A program made the position numbers and the translations under genes. DNA of 64,000 nucleotides, taken from contig NZ_MUXN01000002.1 in NCBI RefSeq assembly GCF_001995215.1, forward strand, positions 124,001 through 188,000, given 5' to 3'. Shown piece by piece: positions 44,660 to 52,961 of the stretch. Source of the DNA: Amycolatopsis azurea DSM 43854 (lineage in GTDB: Bacteria > Actinomycetota > Actinomycetes > Mycobacteriales > Pseudonocardiaceae). A model generated the notes under the pieces. It was not told the origin of the DNA and did no database searches. It was given only the letters and a program-made list of their open reading frames with translations. How positions within the stretch are numbered: the stretch's first letter is position 1; every line of letters starts with the position of its first letter.

Positions 44660-44793
44660 GCACCGCACCCGCTTCGATCTTGCTGGGTCACCGCAAGGGG
44701 GTGACAGGGGGACCGCGTTGACGATCGCGTGAGACAGGCCAATACCGGCGTTCGCCGGATCAGACGCCGCCACCAGCTGGCAGGGTGACCCGT

Positions 44794-46014
44794 ATGCCTG
44801 ATGCCGCACACGACGCCGCCGCGGTCCCCGTGATGTTCGGTCCGGAATTCGACAGGAATCCCTCTCCTGCCTACGAATGGCTTCGTGCGAATGCCCCGGC
44901 GTTCCGGCTTCCGCTGCCCGGCGACACCTGGACCTGGCTGCTGACCCGGCACGCGGACGTCGTTTCCGCGATGGCCGACCCCCGGTTGTCCAAATGCCCG
45001 TCGGTCGCCGCGGACCACTGGCGCAAGGCCAATCTCGGTCTGCCCGCCGACCACCGGCAGACGCTCATCGGGCATATGAACAACTTCGAGGGCGAGGAGC
45101 ACGCTCGGCTGCGTAAGGCCTGTGCCGGCGCGTTCGGCCCGCGCCGGTTGCAGCACATGCGGGACCGCACGCATCAGCTCGCGAACGAACTGCTGGACCC
45201 GATCCTGGACCGGGGCGAGGGCGACCTCGTCGAGGATTTCGCGTACCCGCTGGGGATCCGGTCGATCTGCGAGCTGATCGGCATACCCGGCAGCCTGCTG
45301 GACGAGGTCCGCCCGCCCGCGCTGGTGGTCGCCGCCGGCGACGTCACCGACATGGCGTCCATGCTCAAGGCGACCGACGACCTGGACGCGCTGCTCGCCG
45401 ACGTCGTCGCGCGCAAACGCGCCGAACCCGGTGCGGACCTGATCAGCGACCTGCTCGCCCAGGAGGCCGACGGCAGGCTGACCGACGACGAGGTCGCCGC
45501 GACGGCGTTCCTCTCCCTGATCGCCGGGCACGAGACGACGATCAGCCTCATCGCGTCCACCGCGCTGACCCTCATCACGCATCCGGAGGAGGCGGCCCGC
45601 GCCCGCGCCGACGGCTCGCATCTGACGCTCGTCATCGAGGAGGTCCTGCGCCGCGACACCCCGTTGCAGAACACCAGCTGGCGGTTCGTCACCGAGCCGA
45701 TGGAACTCGCCGGGCAGCGGATGGAGGCGGGCGACCCGATCCTGTTGTCGTTGCTGTCGGCCAATCGCGATCCGGAGGTCCATCCGGAGCCGCTCGCTTT
45801 CCGGCCGGGCGAACGGCCGGTGCGGCACGTGGCCTTCGGGGTGGGCCCGCACATCTGCATCGGCGCCGCGCTCGCCCGGATGCAGGCTTCGGCGGCCTTG
45901 GAGACGTTGTTCGACCGCGCGCCGTCGATGACGCTGACCGTGCCCGAGGACCGGCTCGTGTGGTGGCCGAGCGCGATCACCCGCGGTCTGCACAACCTCC
46001 CGGTGCGGCTCTAG
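44794..46014 (+). CDS. Cytochrome P450 monooxygenase
   Basis: This soluble bacterial P450 of about 406 residues has the heme-thiolate loop FGVGPHICIGAALAR with the axial cysteine near residue 350. The I-helix oxygen-activation motif AGHETT and the ExxR pair in EEVLRRD are also present. It needs ferredoxin partners encoded elsewhere. The ATG at 44794 lies eight bases after AGGG; a GTG at 44785 is an alternative. No biosynthetic genes surround it, so it is an orphan P450 of unknown substrate. Its last four bases overlap the convergent regulator gene. Confidence 0.93.
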   Translation: MPDAAHDAAAVPVMFGPEFDRNPSPAYEWLRANAPAFRLPLPGDTWTWLLTRHADVVSAMADPRLSKCPSVAADHWRKANLGLPADHRQTLIGHMNNFEGEEHARLRKACAGAFGPRRLQHMRDRTHQLANELLDPILDRGEGDLVEDFAYPLGIRSICELIGIPGSLLDEVRPPALVVAAGDVTDMASMLKATDDLDALLADVVARKRAEPGADLISDLLAQEADGRLTDDEVAATAFLSLIAGHETTISLIASTALTLITHPEEAARARADGSHLTLVIEEVLRRDTPLQNTSWRFVTEPMELAGQRMEAGDPILLSLLSANRDPEVHPEPLAFRPGERPVRHVAFGVGPHICIGAALARMQASAALETLFDRAPSMTLTVPEDRLVWWPSAITRGLHNLPVRL

Positions 46015-48293
46015 ACAGCGCCTTCGATGCGGCCGCGCAACACGTTCGCCTTGCGGTCGTCGAGATCCATGACGAGCTGGAGCGCGTCACGCCAAGCCGT
46101 CATGGCCTCTTCGGGGTGCCCTCGCGCGGACAGCGCGCAGCCGCGTTCGTCGAGCGCGTCGGCCTGTCCCCAGACGTCGCCGCAGTTCCGGTACGCGGTC
46201 AGCGCCCGCTCGCAGTACCCGAGCGCCTGCTCCGTGTCGCCGAACCGGCGGCAGGTCCTGGCCAGCGGCACCAGCGCGAAGCCCATGCCGTGCTGGTCGG
46301 CGTCCTTCGCGTAGGCCTCGTAAGCGCGAAGACCGTGTTCGAGGGCGAGGTCCCGTTCGCCGAAATCGCGGTAGGCGCGGCCGAGGTGGACCCGCGCGGT
46401 CGCTTCGCCGAGCTGGTACCCGATCCGCGTGTTCACCGCGACGCTCTCTTCGACGAGCCGGACCGCCTCGTGGTAGTCCTCGCGTTCGTGCGCGATGTTC
46501 CCGAGCCCCACCAGAGCCCAGCCGAGGCTCGGGTTCTCGCCGATCTCCTTCGAGATCTCGACGGCCTGGCCGAACAGTTCGTGCGCGCGGTCGAGATCGC
46601 CGCGTCGCCGGTGCGCCTCGGCGAGGTTGATCGCCGACCACGCGAGCCCGCCGAGGTCGCCGCCCGCCTTCGCGGCTTCGATCGCGACCTCGTGACTGGA
46701 GATCCACGTCTGCCACGGCCTGCCGAGCAGGTGGTAGTCGAACAGCTCGACCGGCAGCCGCCAGGCGGTCTCGTACAGCCCGTGATCCAGTGCCAGCCGG
46801 GCGACACCGGTGATGCTCGGCATCTCCGACGCGCACCAGATGTAGGCCTCGTCGAACGTGGCGAACCGGAGCGGCTCGACGCCTTCAGGCGCAGGACCCA
46901 GGTCGATGTGGTGGTCGCGGGCCGGGGTCAGCGTCCAGCTCGCCGCGTTGGCGCCGTAGAGATACCACTGGGTCAGCCGGGAAACCGCCGCCTGCCGCTC
47001 GTCCCGCCATTGCTCGGCGGTGGCCTCCTCGGCAGCGTAGACGCGGAGCAGATCGTGGAACCGGTAGTACTGGGCGCCGACCTGCTGGACGAGGTGCGCC
47101 TGGACGAGTTTGTCGAGCAGCCGGCGCGCGTCGTGTTCGGGCAGTCCGGTGAGCGCGGCCGCCGCGCCCGCGGGGAAACGCGGGCCGGGGTGGAGGCCGA
47201 GCAGCCGGAACATGCGTGCGGTGTCCGCCTCCAGCGCGCGGTAGGACCAGCTGAAGGCGGCCCGGACCCCGACGGCGTCGTCGTCGACCGCGAGCAGTTC
47301 CAGGCGCCGTCCCTCGGCGACGAGTTCGCGGGCGAGGTCGCCGACACTCTGATGCGGATGCGTGGCGACCCGTTCGGCGGCGATGTTCACCGCCAGCGGC
47401 AGCGCCGCGCACAACCGGACGAGCCTGCCGACGCCTTCGGGGTCGCCCGCCGCGCGGTCGTCGCCGATGAGTTCGGCCATGAGCCGTGTCGCTTCGAGAT
47501 CTTCCAGTGGTTCCAACGAAACCTGGACCGCGCCGCTGCCGATGACGAGCCCGGAGAGTCGCCGCCTGCTGGTGATCAGCACGGTGGTGTCCGGGGTTCC
47601 GGGCAGCACCGGCCGCACCTGGTGCGAGTCGAGGGCGTTGTCCAGCACGACGAGCGTGCGCTGGCCGCGCAACAGCCCGCGCAGGAGCGCGAGCCGCATG
47701 TGCTCCTCGGCGGGGACACGGTCGGGACGGACGCCGACGCAGCGGAGAAGGTCGTCGAGGATGTCGGCGGGCTGCGCGGGGGAGCCCGCCGCGTAACCGC
47801 GCAGATCCGACCAGAGGACGCCGTCGAACTCCTCTTGCCGCCGATTGGCCCACTTCAGCACGAGCGCGGTCTTCCCTACCCCGGGCGGTCCCGCCACGAA
47901 CACCACTTCGGCCTGTCCGGTGAACACTTTTTCGTCGAGCAGGGCGAAGTGCTCCTCGCGGCCGACGAAATGGCTCGGTGGTGGGGGAAGGTGAACGTAC
48001 GGTTCCGCGCGGGCGGCCTCGGCGAGGACGATCAGCGTCCCGCCCGCCTCCAGCGCGCGATCGCAGGATTCGGCGAATTCCGCGCTCGGCGGGGTGAGGC
48101 CGCGTTCGACCCGGCTGATCAGACTTTTGTCGACATAGGCCAGTTTCTGGAGCTCGCGCAACGCCAGGCCCTTGGCCTGCCGCCGCTGCCGCAACGCGCG
48201 CCCGAACGCCAGCGCCGCCGTCGAAACAGGCCTCGGTTCCGAGCGTGCTTTCCCGGTCTCCCCGGATCCGGCCGAACCGGAATTCTCGGTCAC
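46011..48293 (-). CDS. XRE helix-turn-helix, NB-ARC ATPase, TPR transcriptional regulator
   Basis: This large regulator of 760 residues combines an N-terminal Xre-type HTH (about 28-85; LALRELQKLAYVDKSLISRVE) with an NB-ARC/STAND ATPase. The ATPase has Walker A GPPGVGKTAL near residue 140, Walker B TLVVLDN, then a winged helix. At least six C-terminal TPR repeats follow (about 560-760). It belongs to the AfsR-like STAND regulators but has an Xre instead of an OmpR-type DNA-binding domain. Such proteins integrate ligand binding, ATP and oligomerisation. The GTG at 48293 was chosen because an AAAGG site lies about eight bases before it. A mini-ORF (48458) lies divergent upstream and may encode or control something related. 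Confidence 0.88.
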   Translation of the reverse strand: MTENSGSAGSGETGKARSEPRPVSTAALAFGRALRQRRQAKGLALRELQKLAYVDKSLISRVERGLTPPSAEFAESCDRALEAGGTLIVLAEAARAEPYVHLPPPPSHFVGREEHFALLDEKVFTGQAEVVFVAGPPGVGKTALVLKWANRRQEEFDGVLWSDLRGYAAGSPAQPADILDDLLRCVGVRPDRVPAEEHMRLALLRGLLRGQRTLVVLDNALDSHQVRPVLPGTPDTTVLITSRRRLSGLVIGSGAVQVSLEPLEDLEATRLMAELIGDDRAAGDPEGVGRLVRLCAALPLAVNIAAERVATHPHQSVGDLARELVAEGRRLELLAVDDDAVGVRAAFSWSYRALEADTARMFRLLGLHPGPRFPAGAAAALTGLPEHDARRLLDKLVQAHLVQQVGAQYYRFHDLLRVYAAEEATAEQWRDERQAAVSRLTQWYLYGANAASWTLTPARDHHIDLGPAPEGVEPLRFATFDEAYIWCASEMPSITGVARLALDHGLYETAWRLPVELFDYHLLGRPWQTWISSHEVAIEAAKAGGDLGGLAWSAINLAEAHRRRGDLDRAHELFGQAVEISKEIGENPSLGWALVGLGNIAHEREDYHEAVRLVEESVAVNTRIGYQLGEATARVHLGRAYRDFGERDLALEHGLRAYEAYAKDADQHGMGFALVPLARTCRRFGDTEQALGYCERALTAYRNCGDVWGQADALDERGCALSARGHPEEAMTAWRDALQLVMDLDDRKANVLRGRIEGAV

Positions 48294-48457
48294 CAGAAGC
48301 ACCTTTCTTCCCGCACCGCGGCAGATCGTGCCACAACCTTCCCATTACCTGGGTCACAACACGGCCACTGGGTGTGCGGAGGCGTGAACAGAGCCCCCAA
48401 ACTGTGCGAGAACGCGCCCGTCCCCCACCGGAGCGCCGGTCGAAAGGGAGGTGGATC

Positions 48458-48478
48458 ATGCGCGACCGCGAAATGTGA
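48458..48478 (+). CDS. Mini-ORF 4, peptide MRDREM
   Basis: Six codons (ATG CGC GAC CGC GAA ATG) and TGA follow a strong ribosome site, AAAGGGAGG, six bases before ATG. The arrangement GGGAGGTG, short spacer, ATGCG-GAC is shared with the DNNW mini-ORFs at 30787-30993. It lies divergent from the HTH/NB-ARC/TPR regulator (start at 48293) and upstream of a hairpin and the EamA gene. It may be a leader peptide or a tiny signalling peptide. Translation is only inferred. Confidence 0.42.
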   Translation: MRDREM

Positions 48479-48531
48479 GCAGGCCCTGTTCCGCTTGCGA
48501 ACAACCCGGCGAGTACTGATCTCCTCGGAAA

Positions 48532-48567
48532 CCGGTCGTGGCCGTCGGCTCCGGCGGTCACGACCGG
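48532..48567 (+). terminator. Hairpin between mini-ORF 4 and the EamA gene
   Basis: CCGGTCGTG (48532-48540) pairs with CACGACCGG (48559-48567). An inner GCCG/CGGC extends the stem. It lies 53 bases after the mini-ORF and 115 bases before the EamA start. Position would fit a terminator or attenuator in a leader transcript. Confidence 0.5.
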
Positions 48568-48681
48568 GACCTTTCGGAACATGTAGGTCCGCTTAACGTC
48601 GGTGTAGATCTTTTCACTTGTCCTGACGAGTCGCCCGAGGCAGCTTGGAGAGGTATCGAGCTGCCCGGCGAAAGGAACGAA

Positions 48682-49617
48682 GTGAACATCGGCGCGCCGG
48701 GAACCTTGGTCCGGATGGGCGTTCTCGCCCTGTTGTGGGGATCGGGGTTCCTGTGGATCAAGCTTGCGCTGACCGGGCTGCCGCCCGTTCAGGTGACCGT
48801 CATCCGCTGCGCCCTCGGCGCGGCCGTCCTTCTCGTGCTGAGCCGCCGGGCCGGGCAACGCCTGCCGCGTGGCCGCCGGATCTGGGGCAGGCTCCTCGTC
48901 GCCGCCTTCTTCTGCAACGCCTTGCCGTTCGCGTTGTTCAGCATCGGTGAACTGACCGTCGACTCCGGTGTCGCGGGCGTGATGAACGCGACGACCCCGC
49001 TGTGGTCGTTGCTGATCGGCCTGTCGATCGGCACCGAACGCCGGATCACCGCTCTCCGGGTGGGCGGGCTGGTGCTCGGGTTCGCCGGCATCCTGCTGAT
49101 CTTCGCGCCCTGGCAGAAGAGCGGCCTGCTCGGCTGGGGGACGCTGGCCCTGCTCGGCGCCGGCCTCAGTTACGCCGTCGCCTTCGCTTACATGGGCCGG
49201 AAACTCGTCGGCCAGGGCGGGCCGATCGCGATCTCCGCCGCGCAGCTGCTGACCGCCACCGGACTGAGCGCGCTCGCGCTGCCGTTCGACGCGGCGCCCG
49301 CCGGGCCGCTGAACGTGACCGCGGTGATCGCCGTCGTCGTCCTCGGGATCTTCGGCACCGGCGTCACCTTCTACCTCAACTACCGGCTCATCGCCGACGA
49401 AGGCGCGACCTCCGCGGCGACCGTCGGCTATCTGCTGCCGGTCGTCTCGGTCGCGCTGGGCGCGGTCGTGCTCGGCGAGGAACTCGGCCCGCGTGTGCTC
49501 GCCGGGATGGCGGTCGTACTGCTCGGAGTCGCGTTGACGCGCTACGTGAGGTCTTCGGCGAGCAAGTCCATCAGCAGCCCGTCGTGCCAGCCGTCGCCCT
49601 CGGTGTCGCGTTCGTAG
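48682..49617 (+). CDS. EamA/DMT-family exporter
   Basis: This 311-residue protein has ten hydrophobic helices in two EamA repeats (LLWGSGFLWIKLALTGLPPV in the first, AATVGYLLPVVSVALGAVVLGE in the second). Members export amino acids, nucleosides or toxic metabolites. GTG 48682 was preferred, with an AAAGGA site five bases upstream; an ATG 33 bases later is an alternative. A hairpin and a mini-ORF lie upstream, so leader-mediated control is possible. The last 76 bases overlap the convergent GNAT gene, an unusually large overlap for this window. Confidence 0.85.
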   Translation: MNIGAPGTLVRMGVLALLWGSGFLWIKLALTGLPPVQVTVIRCALGAAVLLVLSRRAGQRLPRGRRIWGRLLVAAFFCNALPFALFSIGELTVDSGVAGVMNATTPLWSLLIGLSIGTERRITALRVGGLVLGFAGILLIFAPWQKSGLLGWGTLALLGAGLSYAVAFAYMGRKLVGQGGPIAISAAQLLTATGLSALALPFDAAPAGPLNVTAVIAVVVLGIFGTGVTFYLNYRLIADEGATSAATVGYLLPVVSVALGAVVLGEELGPRVLAGMAVVLLGVALTRYVRSSASKSISSPSCQPSPSVSRS

Positions 49618-50036
49618 CCGCGCATCACCCCGACCTCGCGGAAACCGACGGCTTTGTAGCAGCGGATGGCGGCGTGGTTGTCCGCGGCGGGGTCGATCAC
49701 CAGCCGGTGATGCCCGCGATCGTGCAGGAGGTGGCGCGCCATCGTGCGGACGGTGTCCGTGCCCAGGCCCCTGCCGTGCTCCGCCGGGTCGAGGAAGAGG
49801 TCCACCGACGCGTGCCGGTACATCGGGTCGTCCTCTTCGCCGTACTGCACGAAGCCGCGGACGACGCCCTCCTCCAGCACGGTGAAGTGGGCCGTCGAGG
49901 GATCGTCGAACGGCCAGGTGGGGGAGTCTTCGACCGAACCCCAGCGCGCTCTGACCCCCGCCGTGCCGCGGATCCGGCGCAGTTCCTGGACGTGGGCTTC
50001 GGTGACCGGGGTCAGGATCACGATCTCCCCGCGCAA
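49542..50036 (-). CDS. GNAT acetyltransferase (AAC(6')-like)
   Basis: The 164-residue enzyme shows the acetyl-CoA-binding GNAT core. Motif A is near HGRGLGTDTVRTMARHLL (about 88-105), and the C-terminal element is IRCYKAVGFREVGVMRGYERD. The N-terminal half with SVEDSPTWPFDDP resembles the aminoglycoside 6'-N-acetyltransferase subfamily, so a drug-modifying role is possible. Many relatives act on other amines. The start codon appears to be TTG at 50036. It converges on the EamA gene with a 76-bp overlap. Confidence 0.8.
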   Translation of the reverse strand: MRGEIVILTPVTEAHVQELRRIRGTAGVRARWGSVEDSPTWPFDDPSTAHFTVLEEGVVRGFVQYGEEDDPMYRHASVDLFLDPAEHGRGLGTDTVRTMARHLLHDRGHHRLVIDPAADNHAAIRCYKAVGFREVGVMRGYERDTEGDGWHDGLLMDLLAEDLT

Positions 50037-50183
50037 CTCGGTGGTCAGGTCCTGCTCCGTCCGGTCGTTCTTGTGACGCCAGTCTAGGGAGAAATCGACG
50101 TTACCGCCGCCGGAACAGCAAGAACGCGGGGGGCCATCTCAGCTCGGATCGGGTATCAACGAAAGGGAACACGGAGGTGGGTC

Positions 50184-50381
50184 ATGGGGAACCTGTTCGA
50201 GGAACTGCGTCCGGCCGAGGAACTCATCGACGGCGGGGCGACGACAGTGCGGGCGGTGGTGCTGCGCAAGGCGACCGAAGCGGTGGTCGCGAACGCCCGC
50301 GACGCGACGGACTGCCGGATGCTGCTGGAAATGCTGGGGCTGCACTCCGAACGAGCCGTCCGAGCCGACGAGGCCGCCTGA
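50184..50381 (+). CDS. Small protein of unknown function
   Basis: The 65-residue product (MGNLFEELRPAEELIDGG) starts seven bases after a clear GGAGG ribosome site. Codon use is typical of the genome. It is predicted helical, soluble and without recognised motifs. A long palindromic repeat begins 25 bp after its stop codon. I do not recognise the family. Confidence 0.65.
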   Translation: MGNLFEELRPAEELIDGGATTVRAVVLRKATEAVVANARDATDCRMLLEMLGLHSERAVRADEAA

Positions 50382-50405
50382 GCTCTCCCGACCTGGGGGA
50401 GTCGC

Positions 50406-50464
50406 AAGTCCGTGAAGGCCTCCTTGAGGGACTCTGAGTCCCTCAAGGAGGCCTTCACGGACTT
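50406..50464. repeat. Long palindromic repeat, copy A (29-bp perfect arms)
   Basis: The arms 50406-50434 and 50436-50464 are perfectly complementary over 29 bases with a one-base centre. The core GTGAAGGCCTCCTTGAGGGA is repeated, base for base, in copy B at 61564-61618. It lies between two genes reading the same way, so it may terminate the upstream gene. Open frames running into it gain a spurious N-terminus, MKASLRDSESLKEAFTD. Confidence 0.85.
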
Positions 50465-50519
50465 CTCGGCGGCCGGAAACCGGTGCCGGGTACCGGCTGA
50501 TCACCGGCATACTCACCGG

Positions 50520-51047
50520 GTGGCTTTCTTCGACATCGAGGGTTATGAACCCGTGTGGCTCTCCGGACTCAAGCAGATCCGGGGAGCGCACGGTGACCGG
50601 CTGGGCGCGTTGGTGGGCAAGCGGCTCCAGCGCGTCCACCTGACGTGGTTCGTCGAATACCGCGAATGGCTTCAGGACGCGCCCGTCGTGGTGGACTTCG
50701 GTGACGAACGGCTGGAGATCACGCACTGGAAGTTCGACGAGGTTTCCCTGACCTGGAACACGATCGACCCGTACGGGAAGTCCGCATGGGACTGGGGCGA
50801 CCCGGAGGAGCCCAGCCCACTCGAGTGGCGGCAGGACATCTACCCCGAACTGTCCGCTTTGGAGGGTCAGGTGCTCCAGGACGTCGAACTGCTCGAGTGG
50901 GCGGGGCGGGACATGGCAGGCGGCATGGTCGCGATCGGCTTCGTCTTCCCGCAGGGTCGCTTCACCGTCTTCAACGCCATGGACGAGAACGGCCTCGAGT
51001 ACACCGAGCCGGAGGCGGCTTACCGGAGGCATTCCCCGGTGGGCTGA
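50520..51047 (+). CDS. Hypothetical protein
   Basis: The 175-residue product begins at GTG 50520 (MAFFDIEGYEPVWLSGLKQI). It is acidic, soluble, rich in Trp and Glu, and has no cysteine. A two-part beta-rich structure is plausible, with LEITHWKFDEVSLTWNTIDP and RFTVFNAMDENGLEYTEPE. An in-frame extension upstream runs through palindromic repeat copy A and is rejected. No strong ribosome site precedes the GTG. The family is not recognised by me. DIP1984 follows 43 bp downstream, on the same strand. Confidence 0.6.
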   Translation: MAFFDIEGYEPVWLSGLKQIRGAHGDRLGALVGKRLQRVHLTWFVEYREWLQDAPVVVDFGDERLEITHWKFDEVSLTWNTIDPYGKSAWDWGDPEEPSPLEWRQDIYPELSALEGQVLQDVELLEWAGRDMAGGMVAIGFVFPQGRFTVFNAMDENGLEYTEPEAAYRRHSPVG

Positions 51048-51090
51048 AAACGGGATGCGGCGGTCGTCGATCTTGGCGATACTTGCCGTC

Positions 51091-51567
51091 ATGTCCCCGA
51101 TCAAACTGGCCGAAGCGCTCGCACTGCGCGCCGACGCGACGAAGAAGGTGGAGGCGCTGCGTTCCCGGATCGTCGACAACGCGCGGTACCAGGAAGGCGA
51201 GGAGCCCGCGGAAGACGCCGCCGCTCTGCTCGTCGACGCCGAAACCGCGCTGGGCGAACTGGAGTCGCTGATCCAGCGGATCAACCGCACCAACGCCGCC
51301 ACCCCGCTCGGGGAAGGCACGATCACCGACGCGATCGCGCGCCGCGACGTCCTCCGGCTCAGGCACGGGGTCCTCACCGCGGCCGCCGACGCCGCGGCCG
51401 GTCGCAACCAAGGCGGCTACGGCCGTCAGCTTCGCTCGGAACTCCGGTATTTCTCCACGCTCCCGGTCGCGGAACTGCGGTCCAGCGCGGACCGGGTCGC
51501 CGGGGAGATCCGGGCGATCGACGTCGAGATCCAGCGCACCAACTGGGAGACCGATCTCCTGGACTGA
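51091..51567 (+). CDS. DIP1984 family protein
   Basis: The 158-residue helical protein starts at ATG 51091 (MSPIKLAEALALRADATKKV). Its central INRTNAATPLGEGTITDAIA and RDVLRLRHGVLTAAADAA segments are characteristic of the DIP1984 family, named after a Corynebacterium diphtheriae protein, of unknown function. Conserved Arg/Asn/Thr residues suggest an RNA- or nucleotide-binding role, but this is speculative. A region with tRNA-like elements follows directly (51570-51690). No rtcB or other RNA-repair gene lies in the window. Confidence 0.85.
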   Translation: MSPIKLAEALALRADATKKVEALRSRIVDNARYQEGEEPAEDAAALLVDAETALGELESLIQRINRTNAATPLGEGTITDAIARRDVLRLRHGVLTAAADAAAGRNQGGYGRQLRSELRYFSTLPVAELRSSADRVAGEIRAIDVEIQRTNWETDLLD

Positions 51568-51569
51568 AC

Positions 51570-51690
51570 GTGGAAAGCAGGTAGCCCTCCGGGAAGCGGG
51601 CACGAGCCGAGGGCCGGCGGTACTCCGGTCCACCTCCTGGCACGTGGCGGGCAACGTGGGGGTTCGACTCCCCGATCACAACTCAGCCCA
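51570..51690 (+). ncRNA. Candidate structured RNA with tRNA-like T arm
   Basis: Immediately after the DIP1984 gene come GGGCCGG/CCGGTCC (51611-51617 and 51625-51631) with a seven-base loop, CACGT/ACGTG (51641-51645 and 51654-51658), and GGGG-TTCGACT-CCCC at 51659-51673. The last has the exact sequence pattern of a tRNA T arm, TTCGANY. No acceptor stem or anticodon arm could be completed, so it is not an ordinary tRNA. It could be a tRNA-mimicking RNA, or chance. Confidence 0.3.
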
Positions 51691-51903
51691 GCACGACGCA
51701 CAGGTGACGGCGCAAGCGGCACAGCTCATCACCATGTGCCGGTCCCGGAAGGTGAGGGTGGGTACGGGGCCTTTCCACGTCCGCGGTCACGCATTCCCCT
51801 TGGCCGAGTGGCGTTCCCGACACAGCGAGGTATGGGCGGACCTGATCGACTCTGTGCCAAGGTGAAGAGCGGAACAACCCAAGAGCCCAGGTGGTGACCC
51901 CGG
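51691..51903. other. Gene-free stretch upstream of fgd
   Basis: The 213 bp before fgd hold a frame (51644-51865) with clearly lower third-position GC than neighbouring genes and no ribosome site, so I do not call it. An AGGTGGTGACCCCGG segment supplies the ribosome site of fgd. Nothing else is recognised. Confidence 0.4.
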
Positions 51904-52908
51904 ATGGCACTGAAGATCGGATACAAGGCGTCGGCCGAGCAGTTCGGCCCGCGCGACCTCGTCGAGTACTCCGTGCTCGCCGAGCAGGTCGGGCTGGACA
52001 GCGTGATGGTCAGTGACCATTTCCAGCCCTGGCGGCACCAGGGCGGGCACGCGCCGTTCTCGTTCGCCTGGATGGCGGCGGTCGGCGAGCGCACCGAGCG
52101 GGTGGTTCTCGGCACCAGCGTGCTGACGGCGACCTTCCGCTACAACCCGGCCGTGGTCGCGCAGGCGTTCGGCACCCTCGGCAGCCTGTACCCCGGCCGC
52201 GTGCTGCTCGGTGTCGGCAGCGGTGAGGCCCTCAACGAGGTCGCGGTCGCCCGGATCGAGTGGCCCGCGTTCAAGGAGCGGTTCGCGCGGCTGCGCGAGG
52301 CGATCGAACTGATGCGCAAGCTGTGGTCCGAAGAGCGCGTCACGTTCGAGGGCGAGTACTTCCAGACCACCGACGCCACCGTGTACGACCGTCCCGAGGG
52401 CGGCGTCCCGATCTACATCGCGGCCGGCGGCCCGGTGATGGCGAAGTACGTCGGCAAGCAGGGCGACGGTTTCATCTGCACCAGCGGCAAGGGCATGGAC
52501 CTCTACACCGAGAAACTGCTGCCCGCGGTCGCGGAAGGCGCGGAGCAGGTCGGCCGGAGCACCGGCGACATCGACAAGATGATCGAGATCAAGCTGTCCT
52601 ACGATCCGGATCCGGAGCAGGCGCTGGAGAACACCCGGTTCTGGGCGCCGCTCTCGCTGACGCCGGAGCAGAAGGCGGGCATCGAGGACCCGGCGGAGAT
52701 GGAGAAGGCCGCGGACGCGCTGCCGATCGAGCAGGTCGCCCGCCGCTGGATCGTCACCTCGGACCCGGCGGACGCCGTCGAGCAGATCAAGCCGTACGTC
52801 GAGGCGGGCTTCAACCACCTCGTCTTCCACGGCCCCGGCCACGACCAGGAGCGGTTCCTGCGCTCGTTCTCCGAGCAGGTCGTCCCGGGTCTCCGCGAAC
52901 TCGGCTGA
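51904..52908 (+). CDS. fgd: F420-dependent glucose-6-phosphate dehydrogenase
   Basis: This 334-residue luciferase-like TIM-barrel enzyme reduces coenzyme F420 with glucose-6-phosphate. The protein matches the mycobacterial FGD1 family throughout: [14 protein letters not shown] at the start, [48 protein letters not shown] and [12 protein letters not shown]. It provides F420H2 for the F420-dependent oxidoreductases, perhaps including the one at 56509. It starts at ATG 51904 with AGGTGG upstream. It is convergent with the kinase gene. Confidence 0.95.
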   Translation: MALKIGYKASAEQFGPRDLVEYSVLAEQVGLDSVMVSDHFQPWRHQGGHAPFSFAWMAAVGERTERVVLGTSVLTATFRYNPAVVAQAFGTLGSLYPGRVLLGVGSGEALNEVAVARIEWPAFKERFARLREAIELMRKLWSEERVTFEGEYFQTTDATVYDRPEGGVPIYIAAGGPVMAKYVGKQGDGFICTSGKGMDLYTEKLLPAVAEGAEQVGRSTGDIDKMIEIKLSYDPDPEQALENTRFWAPLSLTPEQKAGIEDPAEMEKAADALPIEQVARRWIVTSDPADAVEQIKPYVEAGFNHLVFHGPGHDQERFLRSFSEQVVPGLRELG

Positions 52909-52917
52909 TCCAGGCGC

Positions 52918-52951
52918 GGGTGGCGGCATCGCATCGGCGGTGCTGCCACCC
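52918..52951. terminator. Hairpin between fgd and the P-loop kinase gene
   Basis: GGGTGGCGGCA (52918-52928) pairs with TGCTGCCACCC (52941-52951), eleven pairs including one G-U, around a twelve-base loop. It fills the 53-bp gap between two convergent genes and is a good bidirectional terminator candidate. Confidence 0.65.
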
Positions 52952-52961
52952 CTCTTCGCGT

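Noticed and set aside
50412-50519. N-terminal extension MKASLRDSESLKEAFTD
   Set aside because: It is a translation of palindromic repeat copy A, not protein-coding sequence.
51570-51690. Ordinary tRNA gene
   Set aside because: T arm fits, but neither an acceptor stem nor an anticodon arm could be formed; kept only as a possible tRNA-like RNA.
51644-51865. 73-codon frame between DIP1984 and fgd
   Set aside because: Third-position GC clearly lower than in real genes here, no ribosome site, overlaps the T-arm-like element.
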